A DNA stretch of 64,000 bases from Mortierella sp. BCC40632 (lineage: Eukaryota > Mortierellomycota > Mortierellomycetes > Mortierellales > Mortierellaceae). Numbering within the stretch: position 1 is the first letter of the stretch; the number at the start of each line of letters is the position of its first letter. Below are positions 1-10,769 of this stretch, in pieces. Position numbers and translations under genes: made by a program. The notes beneath the pieces are model-generated. The model searched no databases and was not told where the DNA came from. It was given only the letters and a program-made list of their open reading frames with translations. The DNA lies in assembly GCA_011634665.1 (NCBI GenBank), contig WAEK01000006.1, positions 1,306,001-1,370,000 on the forward strand, written 5' to 3'.

Positions 1-2408
1 ACTCATGTACTCTTTGATACCACTCACTGGCACTATCGTGACCAGAATTGCTGACTCCAGTTCCCGCATCTCCGGTCAACAATATTGAAAGGGTGTCTGG
101 TCCAACCTTCCAGTTAGCGATTCAACCACACGCACATGATCTAGAACTGTACTCAATGAGCTCCGAATAGAGAGAGAGAGAGAGAGATGTAGTGGTGGGA
201 AATCTTGCTCAGTCTGAAGGTTAAGCAACAATGTACGAGACTCTCTACTGCTGCTTTGTAAGCTGACTTCGTCTCTGAGTTTAGGCAAGTCTACGACTAT
301 TAAAACAGTACGTTAGGAATTGGGAATAGAGTCGTGGGGCTGAAGATAGTCTGACAGGTTGAAGATTGGTTGAGACGTCTGCTCAAAGGTGAGATTGGAT
401 CCTCCACAAGTGCTTTGTCTCCTTCTCTTGTACTGTAATTCTCCTATTCTTTGGCGTGCTACCACTTCCACTATGCTGTAGTATTCGTTATCCGGGACAG
501 AACTCGATTTATCATTGGAGCCCAGCTCTGTGCAGTATCCTTTCTATCACGATAGTCCAGTCGTTGGTAATGCTGATCTAATCTAGACGACAAGAAGTCC
601 AGAATCGTACTTTTGTTCCTTCTATGCGAAGACGTCTGACAAAGAAGGCGAGCGCAATGCAAGCTACCGATGTCACAGTTCCTGTCAACTTTCCCCTGTA
701 TTACTGAATGATTACTTTCCTTTCTATTCCTATTGTTGTCACTGTTGTCTGTGCTATTTCCTGGACCCAAAATTCCACATGGAGATGGGAACCCGAATGA
801 GAAGGAGGAGGGTGCTGAGAGGGTGAGGTCTTCTCAATAATAAACTTGTTTGCCCAATTCTCAGCTACAAAGCTGGGCTAAAGCGGTGTTGAATCTCTAG
901 TCTCAAAGTTATGAGCAGAATCGAGCCCAAGGCCTATTTGATGTGTATCCATGGTAGAACTTTACAAGAGTTAAAATTGCAGCTATAACCATTTCATTCA
1001 TAACGCTTGTCGAAGCTTGTCTCCTCAAACTCTAAACGACAAACCAACCTCCAGCCTTCTCCAGGTCCGTTTTCCTACATCTAGCTCAACTAGACATTCT
1101 GCCCCTTCGTTACCATAAATTAATTCTACTTGATTCCACGCTGTTTAAGTGACTGAACCACCATCAACAGCATCGGCCCATACCAAAGCTGAGAGTGGAG
1201 TATGGAGTCCCAGAGTGTTGGGTTTGGGGTTATTGATGAATGGCATCATCACCGTAACCTCCGGCGATAAAGGATAGATGGCTCCAGTAGGTGCCACAAC
1301 AATACGCGCGTGTGCTCAATTTCAGCATGGTTGTGCTCCTGTTGAGTCCAAGAACTGGTGCCGGTTCTATTAAAGATGACCAAGGAGACCTTTCCTCCCA
1401 TTTGTGGTCAACATGGCTATTCTCCCTAGACTTTGTCCTAAAAAAAAAAAAAAAAAAAAAAAAAGCGAAGCAAGCAAAGTTGTCCCAGGTCAAAGGAGAA
1501 AGAGAGCCCACCAGCAGAGTGCTCCCTATTCTTCAGAGTTCAGACTGTTGTACCAAACGTCCGTTGGAATATGCACGCAGCTGTGGATGGACAGACCTCC
1601 ATGGTCCGAGCATGCCAACGTTCCTCCAGAAAGGTTGAGTTTCCCCATGAAATCTCTGTGTCTGTGGATGGAGAGTCAGTCTCCTGTGGTTCGTCTGGGT
1701 TGGAGTGAGAAGAAGTTCAGCTCATGTAGAGACGACTACTTGCCAATGACTTTCGCGTTCATGACCTCATTTCGCTGCTTGTCCATGGAGCAGAAATGCT
1801 CGACGCGCTCATTCCGATGACAAGAAGCATTGAAAAAGAAAACACGCAGCCTTCTTTGCTGCCATCAGACCCAACGCTGGGTGTCTCCTCTTTGCCAACA
1901 TCAGTCATTGGATCCTGAATGTGATTGCCAGGCGCACGCCTGATTTCTCTCACAGGGAGCAATACCAGGCCCGAGTGACTCTGGCATTACGCCACCACCT
2001 GTTAGACTCTTTTTTCAGACTCTGATTTTTCTCGTTCTTTCCTTTTCCTTCTTTCTCTTCTCCCACTCTCAGCATCACACACACCCCACACACAAGTGAA
2101 GACCAGAGCATCCAGCATCCAGACAGCAGGACCAACATAGTAAGTAACCTTCTTCCCTACACTTGGCACTCTTCCATCGTCGATACTCTCTTTTTGGCCA
2201 TGGCGCCTTGTCGGCAGAAAACTGCTTCCTGCCTCCCTGATGCCATCGCCACCTCTCTTCACTTTTGCTCACTTTCCCCACCCCGTTTCCTCTACTCTCT
2301 TTCTTCACTCTGATGTGGTGGTGGCCCGAGTTGGGTTGCCACCACTCAGAGTCTTCTTTCTTCTCCTTTTGGGGTTTACTCCCCCGCATCCTCTTTTCTC
2401 TTTGGCAT

Positions 2409-2550
2409 TCTTTTACTTGTTAGTACCGCTGAGGTAGATGACACGACTGCAGACGGCGGGACCGGTTGTATGGACGGAGTGGGGAGCAATCCTCGGCACT
2501 GACCTAACGACAAGGGTGTAATCTGTGGGAAGGGATTCTCCTCAGTGAGG
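2409..2550. repeat. dispersed 140-bp repeat, copy 1
   Basis: From about 2444 to 2550 this segment is nearly identical to 3149–3255, with single-base differences such as T/C in the GGAG(T/C)GGGG stretch. Both copies are preceded by a shared CTTTTACTTGTT and a pyrimidine-rich tract. Weak similarity continues about 50 bp past the core. No frame on either strand gives a recognisable product. It could be a small RNA gene, a conserved promoter element or a duplicated exon. Confidence 0.75.
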
Positions 2551-3119
2551 CAAAGCAAGTAGAGAATAGTATTATGGAGTTGAGAGGAGAAGATAGCTCG
2601 GGACGCGTCTCGGTCTGGCCAACCGAGTCTCAAGTGGGCATGCGTCTTTCAGCTGACGCTCCAACCGAACCCCCCTTTCACCATTTTCAACAAACACCAC
2701 CTCGACTTGGCTGGGCTGGGGGTTCGTACCAAAGGAGGCCTTGTCCTTCTTTAAAACGGTCCTTTGATGCGGCCAGGCTTGGTAAGTTTAGAATGGTAGA
2801 CTTGAAGGTTGTCTGAGCGACCTGTTGCATTTTTCGTTTTGTTTGTTTGCAGATACTTCTTCTGTGTTTATGATGCCCAACTCACACCTCTCTTCTCTTC
2901 TTCTTTCTTTGATTCTCTTCCCATCTCCTATTTTTCACGCACTCTCTACCCTCCTATTCTCATTCATAGGCTTGCGTCTCCGACTTCAAGTACCTCGATG
3001 GACGAACCCGGCGACAAGAGCTAGGACATCTGTGTCCCAGCCTATCCACTATTCCCTCAACTCCCCACATCCACCCCCACTTTGAGGTTCTTTCCCTTGC
3101 CTCTACTTCTCTTTGATAT

Positions 3120-3255
3120 CCTTTTACTTGTTGGTTGAGAAGAAGAATCGACTGCAGACGGCGGGACCGGTTGTATGGACGGAGCGGGGAGCAATCCTCG
3201 GCACTGACCTAACGACAAGGGTGTAATCTGCGGAAGAGGATTCTCCTCAATGAGG
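3120..3255. repeat. dispersed 140-bp repeat, copy 2
   Basis: Second copy of the repeat at 2409–2550, in the same orientation and about 705 bp downstream. The core is conserved while the flanking pyrimidine-rich DNA has diverged. That argues either for selection on the core or for a local conversion event. Confidence 0.75.
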
Positions 3256-4951
3256 GAACTCGAGTATTGGGTAGTGCTACAGAGTAAGAAGAGGGTCGTT
3301 GGAGGATGGTGCAGGTCAATATTTGGCCTTTGCAGCCAGACAATGACAGCCTTAAAGTTTGGCAGGCGTCTGTTGGTCTATGGGACTGATGGCCGTAACA
3401 ACAGCTAAACTGGCTCGTTTGGGGTTCTATATTGGCAGTGGGTGCTTTTCTAAGGAGCACAAGAAGCCGAGAAGAACGGGGTGCCTTGGTTTGCGGCCTG
3501 CTCGTGGCGCACCCTGCATAGCCTTGTCTCTTTTTAGCATCGATTAGAGCAGAGACAAGGTGAACTGACGGCAAACCTATTGGCGAAGACTGCAGAGCAG
3601 AGCGCAGAGGTGGATGAGGATCCAAATCACAAAGATCGTTTTGTAGGATCATGGATATACTAGTCAGCTAACATCCTCGAGAGCCTCAATAAAGGTTAGT
3701 GAGTTCAAGCGCATGAATAGATCTCTGGAAACTTTGGAGTCTTGACTATGCAGCTCGATGCATTTTCTTTTTCTTTCATTGGAATATCTAGGCAAAGGCA
3801 GCACAGCCCACCTAGCTGGATCCAGTAATAGAGAGAAAGTATAGAATGTTCTTATACGACACATAGATACCCAGTATCAGAGACTTTGTCCAAATGACCC
3901 CTAATTTCTCCAAGTCCTCCGATAACAACAAAGCTTGTTTTAAAGGGCTTTTTTTTTCAGTTTTTGTGATCTCTTGCATGTATTCAACTTGGAGTCAGCT
4001 CATCCACATGATACAAAGTGTAAATCAGGATTGATATAGCCCCAGTAACAAAAGTAGGAGTGATTCATCACCAGTAATCTGCAATATCAAGGAGCCTCTT
4101 TCACAATGTTGAGCTGAATACAATCACAGCCTCCCACCACTTGAGTATCCAGCCTCAGTGAAGGGTCAAAGATATGAAACAAGAAGCGGGAATGAGTAGA
4201 GAGGAAGCACGACGGGCAGAAAAAAGTCACCAAAAAAGCTTTCTCACACAATACTGGAGTGACTCCGATAATGCAGGAAAGGTTTGTGTGTGTGTGGGGG
4301 GGGGAAGGGGTGGGTGGAGTACAAATCTTTTTTCTAGTAGCTTGTCACTTTGGAAATCTCCGCGACTTGTAGTCGATAGAATCCCTTGTCACAAGCAATC
4401 TAATACCATTTCTTTACCCCCATGCTCGTTTCAGAGATCGCTCGATACCTTTGACTGTCTTTTGTAAAGATTTGGTGACCAGATTTTCTTTTCTGGGCTG
4501 TTGGTGTCCCTTTTGTACCTGACCTAGGATGAACCCAACAGGAGTAACTTGAGCAAACGGCTAAGTGAATCTAAGAGTAGAACGAATCGAACAATGAGAA
4601 CCACAAGTGCCCCGAGTGATGTCTTGTGAGATCCGAGAGAGACGCCATGTAAAGATAGAGGAGGATGAGAGTGTCATCCGACAATCAAACAACATAATCC
4701 AGTGTTGTGTGTTTTTTTTTTTTTTTTTTTTTTGCTCCATTGGTAAAGTAAGGATCTATCAGACCTGATGATGAGACAGACCAATAGTCGCTTTCACGTT
4801 TGAATAGTCAGGGAGCTTTCTTATCTCTATCTTTTCCTTAATGCAGCAATGTGAAAGGTCAATTATCTTGTTTTTATTTTGTAAAATACCCGAGAAGGAT
4901 AGCTGTCAAAGTCCTCGCATAGTTATCGTCGCGGACCTGTTGGACTTCAAA

Positions 4952-5972
4952 TTAGTCTGGATCGTCCTCTATCGCAAGTTCCTCAAGGAGGGGTTGAACG
5001 ACACCAAGCATCTCAGGGTTTCTGCCACTATCAATTGTCATCAGATTCTTCGAGAGTAGACTCACTGTTCTTTGAGGGCATATGAATCTTTAGATTTTCG
5101 CCAGCTTCACTAAATTCTTCAGGATCAAAATTCGTTATCGTGTTCTTCAGAATCGTCATTACCATTCACTCCACCAATACCATTGCCACCCTGCCCTTCA
5201 GGGATACTCTTATCATTTGTTCAACCAACACTCTCATCATAGGTGTGAATGTCCTCCTTCTCCTCGCTGTGACCAGTCCCAGGTTCTTGACCTCCCCTGA
5301 GACGACCAGCGTAACCGTGAGTGTTCTCACTGAGCACACTGCCAACCTCATCGCCACGCTTGTTCTTTTGATGTCCAGTATTCTCGCGACCGGTGGGGGG
5401 TTTACCTTCATGAAGATGCGTTATGGGGACAGCGAGTAGAGCATATGGTTGAGTTCGATGGTCGGAGTCTGGGAGGGCTCTGACATTTGTAGTCAACTTT
5501 TTCGGATCAGGGTCTTTGTTACTGGTTGTAACGATTTTCGCTTTTCTTTTTTTTTTTTTTTTTTTTTTTTTTAGGAGATGGGGAGGGTCGTGGTGTAATG
5601 ACTAATGCATCGAGCGACGCACTGGTCAAAGTTTTTTTTTCACAATCCACTCCGTTGAGCATACAAAACTCCAGATCAGCGATGCATTCCTCAGAACATC
5701 GAATCTCTGATACTACTATTCAGATTTTTTGGGGGGGAAGAGGAGTCAAAGTATAGAAATCTTTGAGCCGGATGATCCAGAAGGTTGGGTAGAACGAACG
5801 ACCATGTATGCCAGCAGCCTTGAAGGGAAATTAAGTAGGGGAGAGGGAAGGATTAACAAGAGTGAACAGAGAAGGAGAGAGGCATACGATCTAGAGAAAG
5901 AGGAGCTGCATGAGAGAGAGAGAGAGAGACCAAAGAGACCGAGAGAACGAGTGAGAGAACAATGTTGCGCAT
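4952..5972 (-). pseudogene. broken paralogue of the secreted repeat protein at 7029–9499
   Basis: The minus strand at 5972 opens with a signal peptide (MRNIVLSLVLSVSLVSLS) matching that of the neighbouring gene. This is followed at about 5722 by an exon start, EIRCSEEC, nearly the same as the neighbour's EIRCSESC. The Cys-rich domain is then thrown out of frame at an A9 run near 5630. In the shifted frame the expected FDQCVARC and TTLPIS continue. Past a ~23-nt A run on the coding strand (5549–5572) comes a charged Gly/Glu/Asp-rich stretch with a TGA near 5220 and further frame changes near 5110 and 5040. The splice donor GT of the intact gene reads GC here. The Pro-rich repeats of the neighbour are missing. 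Several lesions fit a decaying gene, although the homopolymer ones could be sequence errors. Confidence 0.65.
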
Positions 5973-6359
5973 GGTGAACGAAGGGACGCTTTGGCAAAAA
6001 AAAAAGATGAAGATGAAGATGAAAGATGAAAGAGGGAGCAAGGAGAGGAGAGGAGGGGGTGAAGTATGTAGATGAAAGTGGTTGGTGAATGGGACGGCCT
6101 AGGGGGAGTGGAAGGAAGGACAAACCAAGCAAAGTGGAAACTCTTGAAGAAAAAGTTTTGTTTTGATAATTAGCTTTGCTGAGTCCTTGTACCCCGTTTC
6201 TACTCTCTGGAGATGGAGACCATGCACCAATTGCTGTGTTCATCCCCGTTTTCCCGTTTTCTGGGCGCTGTCACACAAGCGGAGTAATTTTCGACGAGAG
6301 CATATTCTCCAGTCTAATCGAGTGCCTGATTTTTTTTTTTTTTTTTTTTGTTTTGGCTT

Positions 6360-6405
<46 letters not shown>

Positions 6406-6815
6406 CAGGAGAATGTGGAGGCATCAAGGCCATAGACACCTACGACACCGCCATCTGTTACCAGTGCTGGGGCCAGTTGACCAGACAGCGCCATAGTCTG
6501 GTAAAGTAAACAATCCCTTCCTTCCAATTCCCTTCTTTTTCTGTCCTCATATCGGAGAAGCACAACAGTGGTGGCACAAACAAGAATATTCGGGGGTTAT
6601 TGGCTCTCCCGATAGTGAAACTCGATAAAAGGAACTTGCCACACAAGGATGAGAGCATCGGTTTATGGCCATCTCACATTTTACATTCAGCGCCCTCATT
6701 TGAGTCGAGAAGTGTTAGAAGGTGGTGGAGGTGAACCTACTGTTACCATGTTCACCACCCTTGAGAATGGCAAACTCGGGTCAGTCTCGTAGACTTTTAC
6801 AAAAAACACGAAAGA
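5575..6815. repeat. segmental duplication, left copy
   Basis: This stretch is similar in order and orientation to 9130–10515. Shared landmarks, left to right, are: the Cys-rich exon and its AACATCG(A/G)ATCTCTGATAC acceptor region; the signal-peptide exon; GA-rich upstream DNA; a CCAATTGCTGTGT block (6228 here, 9964 there); a TACCAGTGCTGG block near 6460; CACA(A/G)CAGTGGTGG near 6562; and TCTCGTAGACTT near 6787. The copies differ by many substitutions and by microsatellite length, so the duplication is not recent. Confidence 0.75.
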
Positions 6816-7028
6816 AGAGAGATCCATTTTTTATTTTTTTATTAAAAAGCACCAATGCTTGATAATATCTAGAGGGACCGTCGTTAAAGTTTTCATTATC
6901 ACCCCTGCCAATCCGTGGGATTTCGTAGTGGTCAGGATTGTCTTCATTCAGGCTTCTCGAGGAGCGATTAAACGATTCCAAGCCCCTCAGACCAACAACT
7001 AGTCCGTTTCCTCAATCCCACAGGTCCT

Positions 7029-9499
7029 CTAGTTGTTCGTGGTGGGACGTCTGGCCTTGCCACCGTCTTCAGGACCATTACCAGGATCGCCAAGTCCACC
7101 ACTGGATCCTGGGGGATTCCTTGTAGGCTGCTGGACAGCTCCAGTGCTAGGGTCGTCACCGGGATTCTTTGCAGGAGGTTGTTGGGCCTTTCCTGTGGGT
7201 GGCTTTGGGGTTACAGGCTCCTGGACTTCAGGCTTCTTTGTAGGAGGCTGCTGGGCCTTTCCTGTGGGCGGTTGTGGGGTTACAGGCTCCTGGACTTCAG
7301 GCTTCTTTGTAGGAGGCTGCTGAGCCTTTCCTGTGGGTGGCTGTGGGGTTACAGGCTCCTGGACTTCAGGATTCTTTGTAGGAGGCTGCTGGGCCTTTCC
7401 TGTGGGTACAGGCTCCTGGGCCTTTCCTGGAGGAACCTGTGTGGTTACAGGCTCCTGGGCCTTTCCTGGGGGAACCTGTGTGGTTACAGGCTGCTTGATG
7501 CCATAAGTCTTCGTAGGAGGCTCCTCGATGGGACTAGCAGGAGGCTCAGGAACCTTTGGGGGAACCTGTGTGGTTGCAGGCTCCTGGGCCTTTCCTGGGG
7601 GAACCTGTGTGGTTACAGGCTGCTTGACGCCATAAGTCTTCGTAGGAGGCTCCTCGATGGGACTAGCAGGAGGCTCAGGAACCATTGGGGGAACTTGCGT
7701 GGTTACAGGCTCCTGGGCCTTTCCTGGGGGAACTTGTGTGGTTACAGGCTGCTTGACGCCATAAGTCTTCGTAGGAGGCTCCTCGATGGGACTAGCAGGA
7801 GGCTCAGGAACCTTTGGGGGAACTTGCGTGGTTACAGGCTCCTGGGCCTTTCCTGGGGGAACTTGTGTGGTTACAGGCTGCTTGACGCCATAAGTCTTCG
7901 TAGGAGGCTCCTCGATGGGACTAGCAGGAGGCTCAGGAACCTTTGGGGGAACTTGCGTGGTTACAGGCTCCTGGGCCTTTCCTGGGGGAACCTGTGTGGT
8001 TACAGGCTCCTGGACAGGGTTTTCTGCAGGAGGCTGTTGAGCGCCGCCAGTCCTTGTAGGAGGCTCCTGGACAGGGCTTTCTGCAGGAGGCTGTTGGACA
8101 GCACCAGTCCTTGTTGGAGGCTCCTGAACCTTTGGAGGAACCTGTGTGGTTACAGGCTCCTGGACAGGGTTTTCTGCAGGAGGCTGTTGAGCGCCGCCAG
8201 TCCTTGTAGGAGGCTCCTGGACAGGGCTTTCTGCAGGAGGCTGTTGGACAGCACCAGTCCTTGTTGGAGGCTCCTGAACCTTTGGAGGAACCTGTGTGGT
8301 TATAGGCTGCTGGACGCCACTAGTCTTTGTAGGAGGCTCCAGGACTATGTAAGGAGGGTTCTCTACAGGCTGCAAGGGATCTCCTGGGCCAAGACTGCTG
8401 CTGGGATCTTCCTCTTTCTCCTCATCCTTTTCCCTTTCCTCCTCTTCCTCTTTCTTTTTCTTTTCCTCTTCCTCTTCCTCCTCCTTTTTCCTTTTCTCTT
8501 CCTCTTCCTCTTCCTTTTGCTTTTTTAAGTCCTCATCCTTATCCTCATCCTCTTCCTCATCCTCTTCCTCTCCTGCTTTCTTTTTCTCGTCTTCCTCGCC
8601 ACCTGCGCCCTGGCCACCAGGACGCTGCGCCTGGGATGCGCCTGATCCTGCAGTGGGAGCGCCAGGTGTGGCAGGGGTTGCACCCGACCCTGCACTGGGA
8701 GCGCCAGGTGTGGCAGGGGTTGCACCCGACCCTGCACTGGGAGCGCCAGGTGTGGCAGGGGTTGCACCCGATCCTGCACTGGGAGCGCCAGGTGTGGCAG
8801 GGGTTGCGCCCGATCCTGCACTGGGAGAGCCAGGTGTAACCTGTTCTGAAGATGGAGGATTTGTTGAATGTTGCGCCTGGGTTGCGCCCTTTTGCTGACT
8901 ACTCTCGTTGTCTTCGTTGTCCCCATCCTCCCCATCGTCGCCATCGTCACCATCATCGCCATCATCGCCATCGTCACCATCGTCACCATCGTCACCATCG
9001 TCACCAGCGGGGGGCTCACCTCCGCCGAGTGTCTTTCTGGCATCATCAGGTTCGGTTGGATCTTGAGGGTCAGATTCAGCTGGGGCGAGGCTGCTTTTGC
9101 TTGCTGCTCCGGCACCGCCGGTTTGGGAAATAGGGAGGGTCGAGGAATCATGGCCAATGCACAAAGCGATGCACGGTTCATAGATTTCTTGACAACCTCC
9201 ACTGTTGTTCAGAAAACACTCTTCCAAGTCAGCGTTGCAACTCTCAGAACATCGGATCTCTGATACAACTATTTAAGTGTTTAGGAGAAAGAGAGTAGAA
9301 GTATAGAGATCTACTGAGGTGAGTCGGATATTCCAGATTGTTGAGACAGAGCGAACGGTCCATGTACACCAGCAGCTTTTTTGGGGGATTGAATAAGAGG
9401 AGAGAAGGAGAGAGACATACAATCTGGGGAAACAGGGGCTGCTCGAGAGAGTGTGACCAAAGCGACCGAGAGAGCAAGCGAGAGAATGATGACACGCAT
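7029..9499 (-). CDS. secreted Cys-rich/Pro-Glu tandem-repeat protein (786 aa)
   Basis: I do not recognise a named family. Model: exon 1 9370–9499 and exon 2 7029–9259, joined by a 110-bp intron (GTGTAC…ATCAG) in phase 1. The start at 9499 is chosen over an ATG three codons upstream because the paralogue keeps only this one. Residues 1–21 are a signal peptide ending …SRA. Residues 47–77 form a compact domain with cysteines at 47, 51, 58, 66, 73 and 77 (CX3C … CX3C). The rest is low complexity: an acidic GDD repeat, a Gly-Ala-Thr-Pro repeat, a long Glu/Lys tract, then Pro/Gln/Thr-rich repeats of 43 residues. The likely location is the cell wall or outside the cell; a mucin-like or wall-spanning role is inference. 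A diverged, broken copy lies downstream at 4952–5972. Confidence 0.72.
7430..7995 (-). repeat. 129-bp coding tandem repeat (43 residues, four copies)
   Basis: The segment beginning TGCTTGA(T/C)GCCATAAGTC recurs at 7492, 7621, 7750 and 7879, an exact 129-bp period. Copies differ by a few substitutions that mostly change one residue (for example Val/Ile before KQP, or Met/Lys before VPEPP). The encoded unit contains PIEEPPTKTYGVKQP. Shorter related repeats flank it at 7190–7400 and 8010–8340. The keeping of frame shows selection for an intact protein. Confidence 0.9.
8655..8840 (-). repeat. 42-bp coding tandem repeat (GATPATPGAPSAGS-like)
   Basis: AGGTGTGGCAGGGGTTGC recurs every 42 bp from about 8664, in four copies followed by a diverged one. 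It encodes a 14-residue Gly/Ala/Thr/Pro unit. Just beyond it, at 8930–9003, a 9-bp-period repeat encodes Gly-Asp-Asp. Both lie inside the secreted protein's reading frame. Confidence 0.9.
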
Positions 9500-10515
9500 G
9501 GCGAACAAAAGGACGCTTTAAAGTAAAAAAGAAGGGAAGGGTCTTGTCGTCGTATGAGTGAGGCGTGATAAAAGTAAGGGCGTGTAAAAGAAAGATAAAA
9601 AAAAGGAGCGAGGTGAGAGGAGGTGGTAGAGGAGGTGGAGGAGGTGGAGGTGGTGGAGGTGGTGGAGGTGGTGGAGGAAGAGGAGGAAAGACGGCGGAAG
9701 AAGGAGAGGAGGAGGAGGAGGAGGAGAAGAGGAGGAGGAGGAGGAGTGAAGTGGATGAAAGTGGATGGTGAATGGGATGTATGGGGAGAGAGAGAGTGAG
9801 AGAGAGAGGAAAGAAGAACAAGCCAAACAGAGTGAAAACTCTTGGAGCACAGTTTTATTTTAATTAGCTCCGCTGTGTCCTTGTATCCATCCCGCACCTC
9901 ATCTCTGTGCACTCTTGTTGACTGTTGTACAATCCAGGCTCTCTTGGGACACAAGCCATGTCGCCAATTGCTGTGTGCTCTTCCTTCCGCCTGTTTTCTG
10001 CCCTGCCACACGGGAGGAGCACTGTAGACAATTATCGAAGATTATCTTTTCTAACCGAGCATCGGGTACCTGAAATTCCTTTTTTTTTTATGGGCGAAGC
10101 ACGCAACTGATGAAAAAGAGGCGGTGGTGGTGGTGGTGGAATCAAGTCCATAGACTCAAACGACACCGCCGTTTGATACCAGTGCTGGGACTTGACCAGT
10201 CCACCAAGCAAGCTTATTTTTTTTTTTTCAATTCTCAAGCAGAGCCAACGCCCCCTCCCTCTCCCCCTCATGTTGAAGAAACACAGCAGTGGTGGTACGA
10301 ATGTTATTAGCTGCCGAATCACTCCTTACACACGCATACACTCACTCACTCTCCCAGTCAGAGAATGAGCTTACGTGTCGTGGTTTGAACATCGCATTGC
10401 ACGTGCAGCATCCTCGCAAGAGAGAGAGAAAGTTTTCTCTAAATCATAGCCATGTTCACGTAGGAATCGTTATTTCCTCACAAGATCCACAGGCCAATCT
10501 CGTAGACTTGTACAA
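9130..10515. repeat. segmental duplication, right copy
   Basis: Right partner of 5575–6815. It covers the first part of the coding region, the intron, the signal-peptide exon and roughly 1 kb of upstream DNA of the intact repeat-protein gene. Shared upstream blocks include CCAATTGCTGTGT (9964) and TACCAGTGCTGG (near 10177). Conservation of these non-coding blocks while the DNA between them has diverged makes them candidate control elements. Confidence 0.75.
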
Positions 10516-10568
10516 AAAAAAAAAAAAAAAAAAAAAAGAAAGAGAGAAAGAAAGAGAGAAAGAAAGAG

Positions 10569-10615
<47 letters not shown>

Positions 10616-10769
10616 GGCTCTTTTTGCCGCCACAGCAAGCAACTGCACTGGGTTCGGAAAGGGTTTATATCATGACTTTGGAAAGATGGTTACTGGATTG
10701 GGAGTGGTAGAAGAGTCTAGAGAAAGAAAGAGATCCGGAAAGAAAAGCCAGCGAAATAGCATTCGCTAT
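10311..10769. other. intergenic, microsatellite-rich
   Basis: Between the promoter of the repeat-protein gene and the 3' end of QCR9. It contains an A run at about 10514–10536 followed by a GAAA/GA microsatellite to about 10617. No gene is visible. Confidence 0.6.

Larger units (their letters stand above)
1..4951. other. gene-poor left flank
   Basis: No open reading frame here has a recognisable domain, a signal peptide or a splice chain that extends it. The longest frames are short and lie in low-complexity DNA. What can be seen is an A run near 1440–1464, a T run near 4711–4733, CT-rich stretches around 2020–2420 and 2880–3110, and a duplicated ~140-bp segment described separately. A diverged gene or an old mobile element could be hidden here, but I cannot support one. 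Confidence 0.5.

Noticed and set aside
1291..1820. Overlapping plus-strand frames of 115 and 138 codons with poly-lysine
   Set aside because: Both run through an A-run and show no domain or splice signal; they are low-complexity chance frames.
7179..8528. 449-codon plus-strand frame with repeated RRLL/GYRLL
   Set aside because: It is the antisense shadow of the Pro-rich tandem repeats of the minus-strand secreted protein; it has no start context, signal peptide or domain.
8655..8840. Regularly spaced repeats that look CRISPR-like
   Set aside because: Repeats are contiguous and coding, with no unique spacers, in a eukaryotic gene.
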